Below are positions 1 to 15,300 of a stretch of 64,000 nt of DNA, in pieces. A program made the position numbers and the translations under genes. The notes under the pieces were generated by a model. It worked only from the letters and a program-made list of their open reading frames with translations. It ran no database searches and was not told the origin of the DNA. The stretch spans positions 64,831,176-64,895,175 of the forward strand of contig CM049316.1 in the NCBI GenBank assembly GCA_026874595.1. The letters are read 5' to 3'. Numbering within the stretch: position 1 is the first letter of the stretch; every line of letters begins with the position of its first letter. Source of the stretch: Sipunculus nudus (Eukaryota > Annelida > Sipuncula > Golfingiida > Sipunculidae).

Positions 1-271
1 ATGAAATTCAAACTTGTGAAGTTTCGCAGTTGTTCAAAAACATGTGACCTTGCCCTTCATCTTCAAATTCAATCAGCCGGAATAGAAACTATTTGTGAAT
101 TCTGTGACCTTTGAAGTAGTCTGTATTTTTTCCTAAAATTTGGGGATGGGAGGCCCATAGAGAGGGGAGACATACATCTGGTTTTGCATTGAGAAAATGA
201 AACTCATTCTAGTTGAATGTAAGTATATACCTATGGATGCATCAACAAAGCTGTATTTTCATGTGTAACAG

Positions 272-373
272 GTTGATGCAGTCACCAGGAAGATGGAGCA
301 AGATGGTAAAGAGTATGAGGCCAAACTGGAGGAGTACGCTCAGCTGCTGGACATCAGGGCAGCCAGGATCAGG
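272..373 (+). CDS. RPGRIP1L: RPGRIP1L exon 1 of window: end of coiled coil
   Basis: Begins [12 protein letters not shown] and ends [10 protein letters not shown], which matches the conserved coiled-coil end of the family. Acceptor AACAG, donor GTAGGT, phase 0 at both sides (34 codons). An upstream exon must lie outside the window. Confidence 0.9.
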
Positions 374-3300
374 GTAGGTACACAGACCACTAACCACAGA
401 CCACTAACAGTCTAGCTTAACCTGATAACAACCCAAAAAATCTGATTCAGCTATAGTCTGTTCCACCACCCATGCCCATATGTTTTTTCACGATTATATT
501 TTTGCAAGTCAAAGAATCAAAACGTTTTGCCCCTAGAATAAAAAGGGAAAGTGCATAATTAACTTTTTGGAAATGATAGCCTTCCTTATATCATTTTCCT
601 GTAAACAAATTAAAACCATTTGATGAGAAACCAGTCTATTCTGTGGCGACATCCTGCCACCAATCTGTGAAATGAACATGGCAGGGAACAGTGATGATGT
701 CATAATAGACGTTACACACAAAAGAGGCGCTCATATTCACGTGACCAATAATCAAGAGCTGCCGACCCCTGTTTACAGTGATACCTGTTTCTCCACGTGC
801 ACGATCTTCACTGTTACACGACATTACATCATATTCATATCCAAGGAGGATAAAGAATTGTCACCTGTTGGGGAAGCATTGAACCACAGATATATATGAG
901 ACGTTTCAACCAGGCTGTGTAGTGAATAATATTTATATCGTGAGCAGGTAGGGTACCAAAAATTACGCATTTCCCTCTTTGCAAGTGTGTCTTACTTGTA
1001 GATAATCACAAAAAACAGGTTGACAGGGATAGTGTCAAAGTATTGTATGAAAGTTCTTTGTTAATTAGGGATTGGCCATTTATTGATTTTAATAGATGAT
1101 GGGACTGTTGGTGCAAAACAATCTGATCTTTGATCTTGCAGACTCATAATCCATCATTAAGTTTGTATGTAGGGTAGGACGTAGCCTAGTGGTTAAAGCA
1201 TTGGATTTAGGAGCTGAAGATCTGCAGTTCAAACCCCACTAGTGCCTCAATGACATTATGGTGTAATCTTGTAGAACATCAGAGATTAACTCTGTCTTAA
1301 TGACAGGTTATGACTTTTGGATTATTCTTCCCCCCGTGCACATAAAACCTGAAATCCAGAAGGCTTAATAATTACATATCATCCTTATTGTATGAATACC
1401 TTCATCCTCATTCAATAGACAGTGCCACCAACAGGCCATGGACCCATCCTCATTAATAAAAATTAAAGTTTTGCATGTAACCAAGTCTTTGTGATGAGGA
1501 AGACTATATATGGTGAAAAAGTCAGACTTCTAATTAGTCCTCTATACAACTGATTAATTTTCAGTCTTTAGAAGTCAACTGAATTTTACAGATGATCGAT
1601 CATGAAATTAGAACCAATTCCCAACACTAGTGTATATAAATCAAACAAATCTAATAAATCCCTGCGTTCCTGCCTGAATCAAGATACCACCATTTTTACC
1701 ATTTTCTTGTATCAAAATCTGTATTCTCTTTTTATCTTGCAGTGAATAGGGATTGAAACTGGTCATAAAATGAGAGAACTTTTAAGGAATATGTTTGAAT
1801 ACTTACAACATTGTTTACTGTGATTACATAGCCTTATTCTAGCTAGAAGGCTATATATATCCAAATGACCATCACTGGCCTTTTGAAAAAGAAAACACTT
1901 TTACTTTATTTGATGGATGGCTTGTTAAAAGTGTTTGTCAACCATTACAATGGGGAAGCTGCATAGATGTGTGCATAGAATATGAAAAGTGTAATTATAA
2001 ATTGTTTAAATTAAGATCTGATCCCTTTGCTTTAGCTTGGTTTTAATGAACAAAATATTTGTGAAATTTTAGAAACTAGAAGCCCAGCTGAGAGATGTGG
2101 CCTATGGTACAAGACAGCACAGAATCCGACCGCAAGACGAAGTAAGTTTGAACAATATAATATATGCATGCAAATAAAATGTAACATCACATTATTTATG
2201 TTTTTATTATCAAATGCATATTCAGAAGCTTATTAAATAGTTTAACAGCAATTGACATAACCACTACATCCCTTATGCTCCATCCCTGTGACCTGATTAT
2301 GCGAATGAGCCCCAGAAACGCTCCTGCATAGAAGGCTTTCCATGTCTATGGTTGTGGGAGCTGTTTTTATGACAACTGTGATGTCACAAAGACGTCACAA
2401 AAACATGTCACTTATGATGTCACATTTTTGCACTTGTGAGGTGATTGACTGTTTACATTGCCAGTTGAAACTTGATTGGTTGGTTGCAACTACTCTGCTT
2501 ATGATTATTCTTTGTATGAATATGCGATTAAGGTCACATTGAGTTCATGATTAAGTCAATTGTTTCACCATGAAGTGGTATTTGCTGGTTGACCTGTAAT
2601 TATAATTATGTGGGACAAATTCATTCCTGCAACTGGGTTGATTTGTTTTTGAGTAACTGTATACCAAAACCAAAGTCAAGTTAAACTATTGTCTTACAGA
2701 TCAGACTTAAGATAATAATAAAAATTATTAATAAAAAGTGTCCGTCTTTGACATAAAGTACACAAGTAAATCGATGAAAGAGAATTATAAGATTAGCAGA
2801 AAACTTTTGTCACAAAAAGCAGATAGTTGCAAATTAATGTCATAAACTTGACTATATATGGGTGCTTCTACCTAGGGTTCTGATGTTGAAGAGATTGATG
2901 AGACAGTGCACTTAGAAAGAGGACAGAACTTAATGGAGATCCATGTTAAGCGGGTAAGGATTGTAAATTTCTGCTCTCAACTGTTGTAATACCCTGACGT
3001 GTCCTATAGATAGTGATGTAGGGACATCACTTTTTTACGGGACTTGGACTAGGGGGTCTTGAACTCGGACATGTACTTGGACTCTTAGGTAAGGGCTGGA
3101 GAAATCTGACTGAGTCCATCTCCAGTTCAATAAAAATTAATCTTTCACTTATAAAAATGTATTTATATGTGTGATCTACTAGCAGAATACTACAAAATAA
3201 TAACATTATATACCAAGCTTTGCTCAGCATCAGGAGCTATAAATGTAATTAACCATTATAGTAAAAGCCTATGTGAACTAGCTAAAAAATGTAAATAATC

Positions 3301-6300
3301 TATTTTAATAAATTTCTATTTTAAATTGCTTTTTAAGGATATTAGTATTGGACTAAGACTTGGACTTGGGTCCAAAATGACTTGGACTCAAAGAAGATGG
3401 ACTTGGACTCAAACCTCAAGGACTTGGACTTGAGTGGCCTGGACTTGGACTTGCTCTCAGGCTCAGATGGCGTGGACTCGACTACAACACTGTCTATAAA
3501 ATTAGTGACCATATATCATGATTGATATAAACTTTTTTGTTTTCATTTTGTAAATGAAAAAATCGCTAATTGAAATTTTCATACATGTCCATATTTTTAT
3601 TTTGCTTATTTACATATTCTGTTATATCTGCAATATTTACTTTAATTAGTATATAATTTAAAAAATTTAGAATTCTATCATGATATTGCTACAATAAGAT
3701 ATAAAAAAAATTGTCAGTACAAAACATTGTGTTATTTTCATACAACAAAAAATAAATTCATCAATATTCTTAGCTTGAAAAACTCTGCATGATTTAATTA
3801 AAATTCCATGAAATATCAGAGGTTTCAGATCTGGAAAGCAAACTAACTTGTTTGTACATGTAGGTGGTGTTGACGCCAGAAGGCCTTAAGGCTATGGGAG
3901 ATGATGAACCCAGCTTGTTCTGTACCTGGGAGTTCTTTGAGTTTGAGATACAGGCAACACCTGTCATGAGGGGACCTAAACCAGAGTTCACCTTCACCTC
4001 CCAGTACCAGGTCAAGGTCGATGACTTCCTCCTTCACTATCTACAGAAGGTAAGTGCTGGTCCTTGTTCAACTGGAACTTTTAATAATTGATGGACAAGA
4101 GCACAAGGGTGTAACTTGAGGTCCAGCATGAATCATTGTGTCATAGTGGGCGTATGGTGCTTTTCCTTTTACTGTGCAGCAAACACTTGGCAAAAATCTA
4201 ACAAGTTAAAATGCCCTGTGCTATTTCCATGTGTGCAATTGCTGCGCACCAAATGCATGGGTCAGGTTTTGAATCCAGCTGTGGTGGGTTTCTTCATTTT
4301 CCGCATGGCAAAAGCGTTGGAATTAAAATTTCAAATATTGTCACATGGGGGTTCCCCATACCCAGGCTGGTCTCCTTTCTCTGTTCACCAACATTAGGAA
4401 GGGCCATGTCTTTGCCTGACAACAAGGGCAAATAAATTATAGAACCTGGTTTGTATGACCAGTCATCCCCACAGTATAAGAACATTGTGTGGACTAGAAA
4501 TGTGTGTCATAAGATCACAACCAGGCTGAACTGTGATTATACTTTGATATACTGTTGTTATGCAAAGACCAGTGAATGATGTAAGACTAAATAAAAAATG
4601 ATGCGTTTGCTGTGCAACAGATACTGCCACATACAAGGAAATGCAGCCTGACATGTTATTTTGATTCTTGCCAAGGTACAGCCATAGCAATGTGTACATC
4701 GATAATATTTTTTATGCCCCCGCCACAAAGTGGCCGGGGCATATAGTTTTACCGATGTCCGTCATTCCGTCCTTCCGTCATTCCGAAATCAAACAGTTGT
4801 ACGGACTTTTTTTCGCAATGCCTGCAGATATTGGCCTGACTTTTGGTGTGTGGGCAGATATAGACCAGTTTCAGATCGAGTTAGCGTTTTGTCCCAGTTG
4901 ACCTACTTTTGACCGTTTTACGGCTCCTAAACTTAGAAAATTTCATGAAAAATACACATGTACGGACTTTTTTCGCAGTACCTGCAGATATTGGCCTGAT
5001 TTTTTGTGTGTGGGCAGATAATGACCAGTTACAGATCGAGTTCGCGTTTTGTCCCAGTTGACCTACTTTTGACTGTTTTACGGCTCCTAAACTTAGAAAA
5101 TTTCATGAAAAATAGAAATATTCATGACAGATACACATGTACGGACTTTTTTTCGCAATGCCTGCAGATATTGGCCTGATTTTTGGTGTGTGGGCAGATA
5201 ATGACCAGTTACAGATCAAGTTCGCGTTTCGTCCCGGTTGACCTACTTTTGACCGTTTTACGGCTCCTGAACATAGAAAATTTCATGAAAAATATGAAAT
5301 TTCATGACAAATACACATGTACGGACTTTTTTTCGCAATGCCTGCAGATATTGGCCTGATTTTTGGTGTGTGGGCAGATATTGACCAGTTACAGATCGAG
5401 TTCGCGTTTCGTCCCAGTTGACCTACTTTTGATTGTTTTACGGCACCTGAACATAGAAAATTTCATGTAAAATATAAATTTTAATGACAAATACACTTGT
5501 ACAGACTTTTCTTCGCAGTACCTGCAGATATTGGCCTGATTTGTGGTGTGTGGGCAGATAATGACCAGTTACAGATAGAGTTCACGTTTTGTCCCAGTTG
5601 ACATACTTTTGACCATTTGACGGTGCTCTAACATAGAAAATTTCATAAAAAAGTGCACATGTATGGACTTTTTTCGCATTGCCTGCAGAAACGGGCCTGA
5701 TTTTTGGTGTGTAGGCAGATAATGATCAGTTACAGATCGAGTTCTTGTTTTGTCCCAGTTGACCTACTTTTGACCATTTGACTGCTCCTGAACATAGAAA
5801 GTTTCATGAAAAATAGAAATTTTCATAACAAATGCATATGTACTGATTTTTTTTCTCAATGCCGCAGATACCACCCTAATTTTTTATGTGTGGGCAGATA
5901 ATGACAGTTACAGAGTTCGCGTTTCATCCCGGTTGACCTACTTTTGATTGTTTTACGGCTCCTAAACATAGAAAATTTCATGAAAGACAGAAATTTTTAT
6001 GGAAAATGCACATGTATGGACTTTTTTTCACAATGCCTGCATATACTGGCATGATTTTTGGTGTGTTGCTTGATAATGACCCGTTACAGATCGAGTTTGC
6101 ATTTTGCCCTTGTTGACCTACTTTTAACCATACGACACCTCCTGAACTTAAAAAATTTTTCAAAATTTTACAAATGATTCTAATTTGCCCCAGGCGGGGG
6201 CATTCGTGTCGTTCCGACACATCTAGTTTCACTCATGAAAAGGACATTTATGTGAAAAATCATGGTCATTCTGTTGCATTATGTAAAATGATTATTTATA

Positions 6301-9300
6301 TATGAGGAGATGAATTGATATAGGGCTGTGCCCTGTTTCCTAAACCTCTTGCTACTATTAAATAAAATATTGTTTAGACCAATTCTTTGTAATGGTAATG
6401 CTAACTTAATGTAATATAATATAATAGATAATGAATTTACAAAAGAAATACCACAGTCATAAAATAATGCACAATAAAATCTTGCAAGAAAAGTGTTTAT
6501 AAGCGTAAAATATTATAGTAAGAAATGATGCCTTTGAATATGTTAAAACCTGTCATAGCACTGTCTCAGTCTGGTACATGCCCTCACATACATGCTCCTA
6601 TAGAAAGCCCTACCACTCTAGCTCAGCTGTATAATTTGAAACAATATGCACTCTTCATTGTTATAGGATTCGACCACACTTGAACTCCACCAGTCGTTTG
6701 GTACAGATTACCGCACAGTGGCTGCCTGTCAGCTGAAGATGAGAGAGATACTTGACAAGTCTGGAGGCCGGTACCACGCCACTGCTCAGCTGACGGGGCT
6801 GGTTGATAACGGAACAGGAATTAACTATGGAACAGTAGAGTACTGGGTCAGACTCAGGGTGCCGATGGACCAGGCCCTCAGACTCTACAAGGTATGGAGA
6901 CGGTGTCATCAATTTATCTTCTAGGGTGGGGGGTATAACTCAAAGGCATGGGAGGATAATCAATGTGGGTCAGACTCAGGGTGCCGATGGACCAGGCCCT
7001 CAGACTCTACAAGGTATGGAGATGGTGTCATCAATTTATCTTCTAGGGTGGGGGGTATAACTCAAAGGCATGGGAGGATAATTTGACAACTTTTTATTGT
7101 CTGTGTAACTCATTAGTCAAATATATTACAATTAAGTATAAGGTTAAAAACATAAGGTACATGTTAATTCTAAACCAGGTTTAGATATAATATTTCATAG
7201 TAAACTCAGAAATGGAACCAAATTGTGTAATTCTAATAATTATATTATTTCCAATATATAATATTAGTCTGATTATCAGGGGGAGGGGTTATGATTTCAT
7301 TGACCAACCCCCCTCTCCCTTGCTAAAACAGGGGGGGGGGGATATATATCTCCATCACCCTCTGTACTGAAGCCCTGTATAGAGAGTTTAAATTTATTTG
7401 GTACCTGGCATTATTTCCTCCTTAAATATATGAGGCTGCTTGTAATAATAAACTGTTTTATGCAACTACCTACAGTGTCTAGCAAGTATATATCTGTAAA
7501 CTTTTTCTTTAAACTTCTTAAATTTAGTATTTCTTATCTGATTCACCTTTTTGTTTAGAAATTTTTCTTTTATTAATGCTTCATTAAATATATTAATATT
7601 AAGTTGCTACACAGCCTTTTAACAAGTGTGCTGTTGGTATAAGTTATAACATTTGTTTTTTATACAGACATTTCATACAATTCCTACTTTCATTGTTTTG
7701 GATAGAAAAAATCTTTTACAAGCTAGGTTTGTAAGATTTACCAATGGGTTTATTGCAAAGACAATGCAAACTAGAAATCTTCACTCAGTGAGCACAGGCC
7801 TCCACCAAGGCAGCTCATTTCTCCCATCTGACATTGTCAGAAATGTAGCATTTTCCCTTAAAAAAACTCCTGGATCCAGATGGTATTCCAGATCACCCCA
7901 ATAATTTGATCAATTGTTCATTGTCTTGGCCTAGCTATCCTGAAAATTGCATCCAAAACTGTAAGACACTTTTTGAGTAATGTTGCTAACAGACAAACAA
8001 ACGCCGCTTAAAAAAATTACCCCTGCGCTTGGTGGAGGTAAAAGTGGCAGTCACTTTTTGCCCTCCCAAGGTGACAGGCATGAGCCAGTTATTACCACCT
8101 CTTCAAATTCTGGTATTTTGGCACTAATTTTGAGCCCTGATTCTGTTGTTCATGCAGGAGCGTTCCAAGGCCCTAGGTTACATGACAGCCAACGTGAAAG
8201 CCGGGGAACAAGCCCTGCAGGCCATGGATGAGGAGGCGGCCCAGAGACCTGATGGAAACATTAACCAGCTCCACATCAAGGTCATCAAGTGTGCTGACCT
8301 CAAGGCCAGGAGGGAAGGTAGGTCAAAGGTCAAGGTCAAGAACCAGGCCTAAGGTCAAGGTTATGGAACACAAATATTAGGTCAAAGGAAAATTCAAGAT
8401 TACAGAGCACAGATTATAGGTCAATATCAAGTGTACAAGCAGGGGATAATTATAATCATAACAAAAATACCTTACTTCACATCGTGTAAAATGGTCAAGG
8501 TTCCAGAAGAAAAATTCATATTTAGAATCTTAAGATGATTGAAATGTGGTGATTTGTTATTGACCTCAATTTCAAAATAAAAAAGTTTTTTTTCTTACGC
8601 AATTTTTTTATGTAAATGTTAATGAGCCACATGGAGAACTATGGTTTGGTTATATTAATATGTTTTATACACCACCATAACAAAATTTACATTTACAGTT
8701 ATAATTATTATGTTTCTTCAGAATTTTAATGTAAGAACAAGAAGCACCAATGTCTTGTAAATCTTTGATGAGGAAGTGACTATTTTTTACCTTTATTGTA
8801 GGTGTACAGCCCTCACCATTCTGCGTGTACAAGTTCTTTGACTTTGACGATCACGATTCTTCTATAATCGTGGGCTCTAACAATCCTCAGTTCAACGACC
8901 ACAAGACTTTCCCTGTACCAATGACTCATGATCTGGACCGATACCTTAAAGCACAGGTGAGAAAAATAAAATGTACCTGTGTCAGCACTCAGTATATCAA
9001 TAATCAGCAGAGCAAATATATTTATATAAATATGCTATTTAAACCACAGACACACCAGATAGTACTTAAGTCATATATCTGAGCAATATCAACATTATTC
9101 TTTTATTATATCATAAATGTATTGTTTTGTTATTTAACATTTGTTCAGAGTGATTGTGTAAACCCTTTACTATTGTTCTTGTGGCAAAAAATACAGGTGG
9201 ACTGGACAGTGAAGAGGTTTTCAATTTTTGCAAGATTGTTGAAATACTTTTTAACTTCCAGGTGCTGAATAGAAAATAACTAAATGCACCATGTTATACT

Positions 9301-12300
9301 GGGAGCATAATGACCCAATGGATAAGTTCTCTAGCCTTTTGTAGAACCTATAAAATAGCTGGGCTCACCCCTGCTACTATTAAAAGCAAGGCCTATTGCT
9401 GGAGAAGTAAGAGATCACCTTGAGGTGTATAATAACAATTGTTAGTACCTTGCTGCTCCCTTTTACCTTTCAGCCATTACTAGTGTACGTTTTTGATGAT
9501 GTTGATCCTGATGAAACAGCTCACCTGGGTTTTGCCTCCGTACCACTCATCCCGCTCGCCCATGATAAGGCCATCAAAGGGATCTTTGAGCTGAAACAGG
9601 TCTGTTTAACAAACAACTCACCAGCAGAAAAATTTGTGTATAATTATCTGATGATAAATTTGATCACCTGACTTTGTTAGTCAGATTGATATTATATCAA
9701 GATATATTTAGATTTTGAAACTACAGATATGTTTCCCCTGCAAAAGCAGATGGTATAACACAAAGAAATGACTACCAATTTTTTAGCTCAGCTGACTATA
9801 AGTCATCTGAGCTATAGTCGTGGTCCATTGTCCGTCGTCCGTCCGTCTGTCCGTCCGTCCGTCCGTCCGTCCGTAGATGTGGCACGTTTTGAAACCGTAA
9901 GACCTAGGAATCCAAAATTCGGCATAATGTTAGATGTCCCCAAGATCTCCTACCAAGCCGAAAACTGGGTCTTTGCAACTTCGTTCCTTTGAGAAATTAA
10001 GGAAAAACCTCAATTTTTTATTAAAAACCTAAAAACCTTTCAGGACTGCCTAATATCAAAACCACTCATTTGTTTTTCCTCATATTTACCATAAATATTC
10101 CTCTATATAGTTCCTATGTACATGCAAGAAATTATGTCTGTATTATTTAATTTAAAAAAGTTCTGGGCCCAAACATAATGCATTTTGTAAAAAATCAGGA
10201 AAGATATTTGATCACTTAACACAAAAAATGTTAAAGCTATTGACCTTTTTTCCAGTAATATAACTTTAATTAATCAAAATTAAATTGTATACCCAAAATT
10301 AGATGAAAATCTTTTAAATTTTCTAAAATATTAATAAAAATAAAAAATTGGTACCTTAAATTTAGCCCAACTTTGACCATGGCACGTTTTTTTCCTGTAA
10401 GTACTGTGGATTTAATTTTCACAGCATGTTTTTGTTAGCATTTCAACTGTTAACACCAAAAATTTGAAACCAGTTGATTAAAAACTGTAGATTTTAATAA
10501 GTTTTCAAGCACCATGTAACATATTGTTTACATTAAGCTAGTGTTATGCAGTTTGCAAGAGCTCAGCTCCCCAGCTTCAGCTCTTAGTTCCTTAAATTCG
10601 GCATACAGTTAGATGTCTCCAAAATCCCCTACCATGCCAAGAATTTGGTCACTAGGACTTAATACCTTCGAGATATTAATGAAAAACTTCATTTTCCATT
10701 AAAAACCCATTGTTACACTTCAAGACTGCCTAATATCAAAACCACTGATCTGACTTTAATCATAAATAATATACATATTTTTCATTCTCTATGCACATGC
10801 CAGAATGATGTCAGTATTGCTTAATTGTTTTAAGTTATGGGCCCAAACATAATGCACTTTGTAAAAAATCAAGAAATATATTTACTCCCTTAACAAGGGC
10901 ATTGCTGAAGCTAGAGATTTTTTTGTCAGGGATGTAACATTTTTTAATCAAGATTCAATTGAATACCCAAAATTAGTTCTGAATTTTTCAAATTTTATAA
11001 GTTATTTGTATAAATATAAAATTAGTACCTTAAATTTTGCCCAACCATAACCATGGCACGTTTGTGTCCTGTGAGCACTGTTGATATAATTTTCATATCA
11101 TGCACACATTAGGATTTCAGCTTTTTAGTGTAGAAAGCTGAAAGAAATTGGCCAAAAATTGTAGCTTTTATTAATGTTTTTTATGAGACCCTGTCAGACT
11201 TTGGCTCTCTCCAGCCCCTCTTGAGTCACCTGTATGTTGACCTTGTTGACCTTTCATCAAATTATGCACGCTTGAGGCGAGGCATCCAGGCAGCTTATGG
11301 CCAACCACAGTTGATCCAGGTGTCCAACCCAACTCATCTAGTAGTTTTAACCAACAACATAACAATAAACAATAAATTAATAAATTTTTATTGGTTTTTA
11401 ATAACAAATTAAAGAAAAATAGAAAAGGAATTTGTTAGTTTATAATAACAGGAAATTAACTTGCAGTTACTGATGATATAAGAATCTTGTATCGATGGGT
11501 AAAATGTCACATATTCCAAATAACACCATGCAGTCACGTATGGCATTTTTCAGTTCAATTTTAATGATAAAGAAGTAAATCATATTATTCATTATTAATC
11601 ATTAGGGATCATATGAAGGAAATTAATGATAGACAAAGATGCAGTTGATAATATTAATCTAGATTCCTACTATGTCTAGTGTGTACATTGATGTGAAATT
11701 AGTCCAAAATGAATTTTTTACAGTTATTTTTTAATATAAATAAAAGCCATAAAACCAGGTACTTATGATCATTATTTAAATGTGTGAATTTTGTATATTC
11801 TGGATTCTCAACATCATTGGTTGGTGAAACTGAATAAATACCAGACATGGTGCAAATACTTTGTAATTGTATTTAAATACGAATATGATTATGTACTCCA
11901 TTATAAAATTTCTTGCATAAAGAATAGGAATTTAGGTAAAAATGAAAGTATATGAATACTCGTGCAAATACTTTCAAAATGTATTCATGAATGCATTTAT
12001 GAATATATTCTTTAATATTATTTTAATAATCATATCAGTTATATTTCATTTAAAAAAATCATATGATTCTCTTATTATTTTTTTTAAAAATTATATTTGG
12101 GACAATATTTGTAATTTTTTTTAATAAATAGTTAAACTCTTATATTATATGTTCTGCTTAAATAAGTTATATGGCCAAGTCAAAATCTGTGTGACAATAG
12201 TACTCCATTTGTTAATAAAACAAATGAAATCAATCCTCTTCCCTGTCTCCAAAGGTACTATCAAAATCATACATAAGCTAAACAACAACAACTCATAATA

Positions 12301-15300
12301 CAGCTTATATTTATTACCACACAAAACCAGCATGTGCCTCATTTCTAAATAATATTTTTTATCATATATATCATATTCATTCTTTCTTAATATTTAATGC
12401 CATTCATATTTGAACTGGGTGGTGGACCCAAATCAGTAATATACTTAAAATACTTATAATTTTGAGTGATTTTTCCGTTTTTTTTACCGAGCACAGCCGA
12501 ACTGCCTTCGGCAATCACCGGAATGCATGCATCGTGGTCACTTTAATGTACTGCAGAGTCATTCTCAAAGTTTAATATCTTTTTTTAAAACTGTTTCTTA
12601 TTTGTCAGAATGATTTCTGTGTGTTTTTTAATGGCAAATAGATAAGTGTAAGGGGAGTCCTTCCCAAAGAGGAACGACTACTATCAATAATAAGGACTAA
12701 TGATTTAACAATTAATTAGTTGTTTTAAGTAATTCAACAACCCTTCATGGTTATTGCAGTCTAGCTGTCATGGTCATGTCAGATAGTGAAGAATTTAACA
12801 TATTTTTATTTTAGGATGATGGCACTGTGTGCGGTAACATTGAAATACATCTGAACTGGCAGTACACGTACATACCTCCTAAAGCATCCACCAGGACAGC
12901 TGCCCAGGTAAATCATGTTGTCATCAGCAGTAAATGCCTGATTATTGGGCCTTGACAGTCGAGGGATAAAACGCTCAACTCTCTCCTCTGGCAACCCTGG
13001 TTCAATCCCCGGCGTTGCTATGAGAGTGGGTTGTAGTAGCCGGTCCAAGGCTGGTGGTTTTCTCTGGGTTATTTGGTTTCCCCCATCTCTAGACACTACC
13101 AAATGCTACCACCTGAGCCATGGAGAGTGCCTAGATAAGTTATAATAACTATTTGTGTAACCCATGTAAAATAAATATGTTTATAATATACACTGTCTAA
13201 ATGTATGTTCATCCGTTAACTTTTAGTGTTACTGTGATAACTTGTGGGGCCTTTGATGGATTTTCACAAAACTCACCATAACTACTTACCAACAGATTAT
13301 CCCGCCCAAGTTAGATCTTGGGCAAAATCCACACATTAATAAGGTCAGAAGTCACAAGGCTACTTTGTGGTGTCGCCGCGATAACTTACCAGGAATATTA
13401 TGGATTTTGATAAAACTCATTAGAAATATTAATCATTATAATATCTCTCATAAGTTCACTTTCATACAAAATCCATGCATATTTTATGAGGTCAGAGGTC
13501 ACCAGACTTTGGTGGGGCTGTGATGATTTACCAAATATCTGATGGATTGCGGTGCTCTTGTTTAATAATGTGAGACAATGTCTTGAGTAAACATAAACAA
13601 TGTAATCTCCTAATTACACTAACTGGCAGCATCTGAAATTTGCCCACAATAAAAATGTGCCTATATTATAGAGCTTATAGGTTATGTAAATATTAATTCA
13701 GCATTTCAGGGACCCTCTTAATTGTCTGTAATAGAGAGGTATCCATAATGGTGATGTTCCAGTGAGAAGAGGTTTTTCTGTATATGGGGATGTAACAAAT
13801 TTACATAGATATCAATATTTAAATTCAGATATCTTGACTTGACACCATTTATACTGTAATAAAAAGCTTATGTGATGCATATTTGAAATGTATTAATGTT
13901 ATAGATGAATTTTCATAATTAGGGCCCCGCTTGACAAGTGGTGCCCTATAGTGATCACCCTGTCAGTCTGTCCTTCCGTCCGTCCGTACTTCCGTCCTTC
14001 CGCCAGTGACAATTTCTTTCACGCCCGATAACTCAACAACAACATACTGCAGCTTTCCCAAATTCACAGGGATGATTGGTACCTATGAGGGCTTCAGACC
14101 TATTGAATAACAGACCTGTTGGACTTCCAATATGGCCGCCACAGCCCGTTCACTGATTTTCTTTCACACGCAATAACTCAACAACAACCTATGACAGCTT
14201 TCCCAATTTCACAGGGATCATTGGTGCCTATAAGGGCTCTAGACCTATTGAATGACAGACTTGCTCAAAATCAAAAATGGCTAACAGACTACATTTGATG
14301 ATTTTCTATTGCACACATTATTTTAGACATATATCTTCTTTAATAACATTTGATCCAGTAGTATTTATTCCCTCATGCATATGGATAAAAATCTGTTTCT
14401 GTTTGTCATATTTTTCAAATTTAACTTAATTTTTCAACCCATATGTAAACTAGTCCAGCACTAGCAGAAACGGGGGGCCCTCCAAGGACCATTGTTCGAC
14501 CACATCTAGTACATTTAACTTTCATAAGTCATTTTGTTAATGAACTTGCAAATGATATTTTGATTGAACGTTGACCATTCTATGTAAAACAGAACAAGTT
14601 AAAGAGCAAATTTTCTTTTGTTGTACAGGAATCGTAAAGAAAGCAAATTTGATATGGTGGAACATGTAATGTGACTTTCAGTATAATTTCTTGCAGATCT
14701 TGGCAACAACACCAGATAAGCCTGAGCGTGTCACTCTGTTACCCGGAGAAGAGCTCCCACCGCCTGGTCAGAGTCCCATGTTATCCAGAGCCCCGGGAGC
14801 TGTTCCGATGACACCATCCTCGATGTACGCTCAGAGTGCCCCGATGGCATCGTCCACGCCTGCACGGAGAGAGCTTCTGCCTGAACGTGATACAGACTCA
14901 CAAGTCATACAACCAGTTGCTAGGCAACCAGAAATGGCCCAGCCACCACCAGCACAGCCAGATATTACAGTGACTGCTGCAGGGGTAAGCAAATACTATA
15001 TTAAAATAGTTATCAAACATAACCACCATCAATTTACTTGTTTGTGACAGTTTTGTCCGTTTACTTCTACAGACTTCATCAATCTTGGTTGACCCAATAC
15101 TCCCGGCCACAAATTTTGTTGGTGTCCTCGAAAGTCTGGGAAAGTCAAAAGATGTAATAAACCCATAATATACCACCTGGAAATGGTCTTTGAAATATAA
15201 TATAAACATTTAAATATAAAAAAAATTCTTTCAGATTTTTTTCCCCTCACATGTGGAAACCTTGCAGTATAGGGGTTATCACCAATGCAGTTTCTCATGT

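Noticed and set aside
4730-4912. Open frames with similar proteins at 4730-4912 and 35248-35430
   Set aside because: They are translations of the same pearl-like repeat units; frames are short and end at arbitrary places.
7653-7904. 83-codon frame before exon 6 as an extra RPGRIP1L exon
   Set aside because: It overlaps a mobile element with a second copy at 54838-55179; exons 5 and 6 join in frame without it.
12945-13145. Frames on both strands after exon 9
   Set aside because: They lie in a tRNA-derived SINE.
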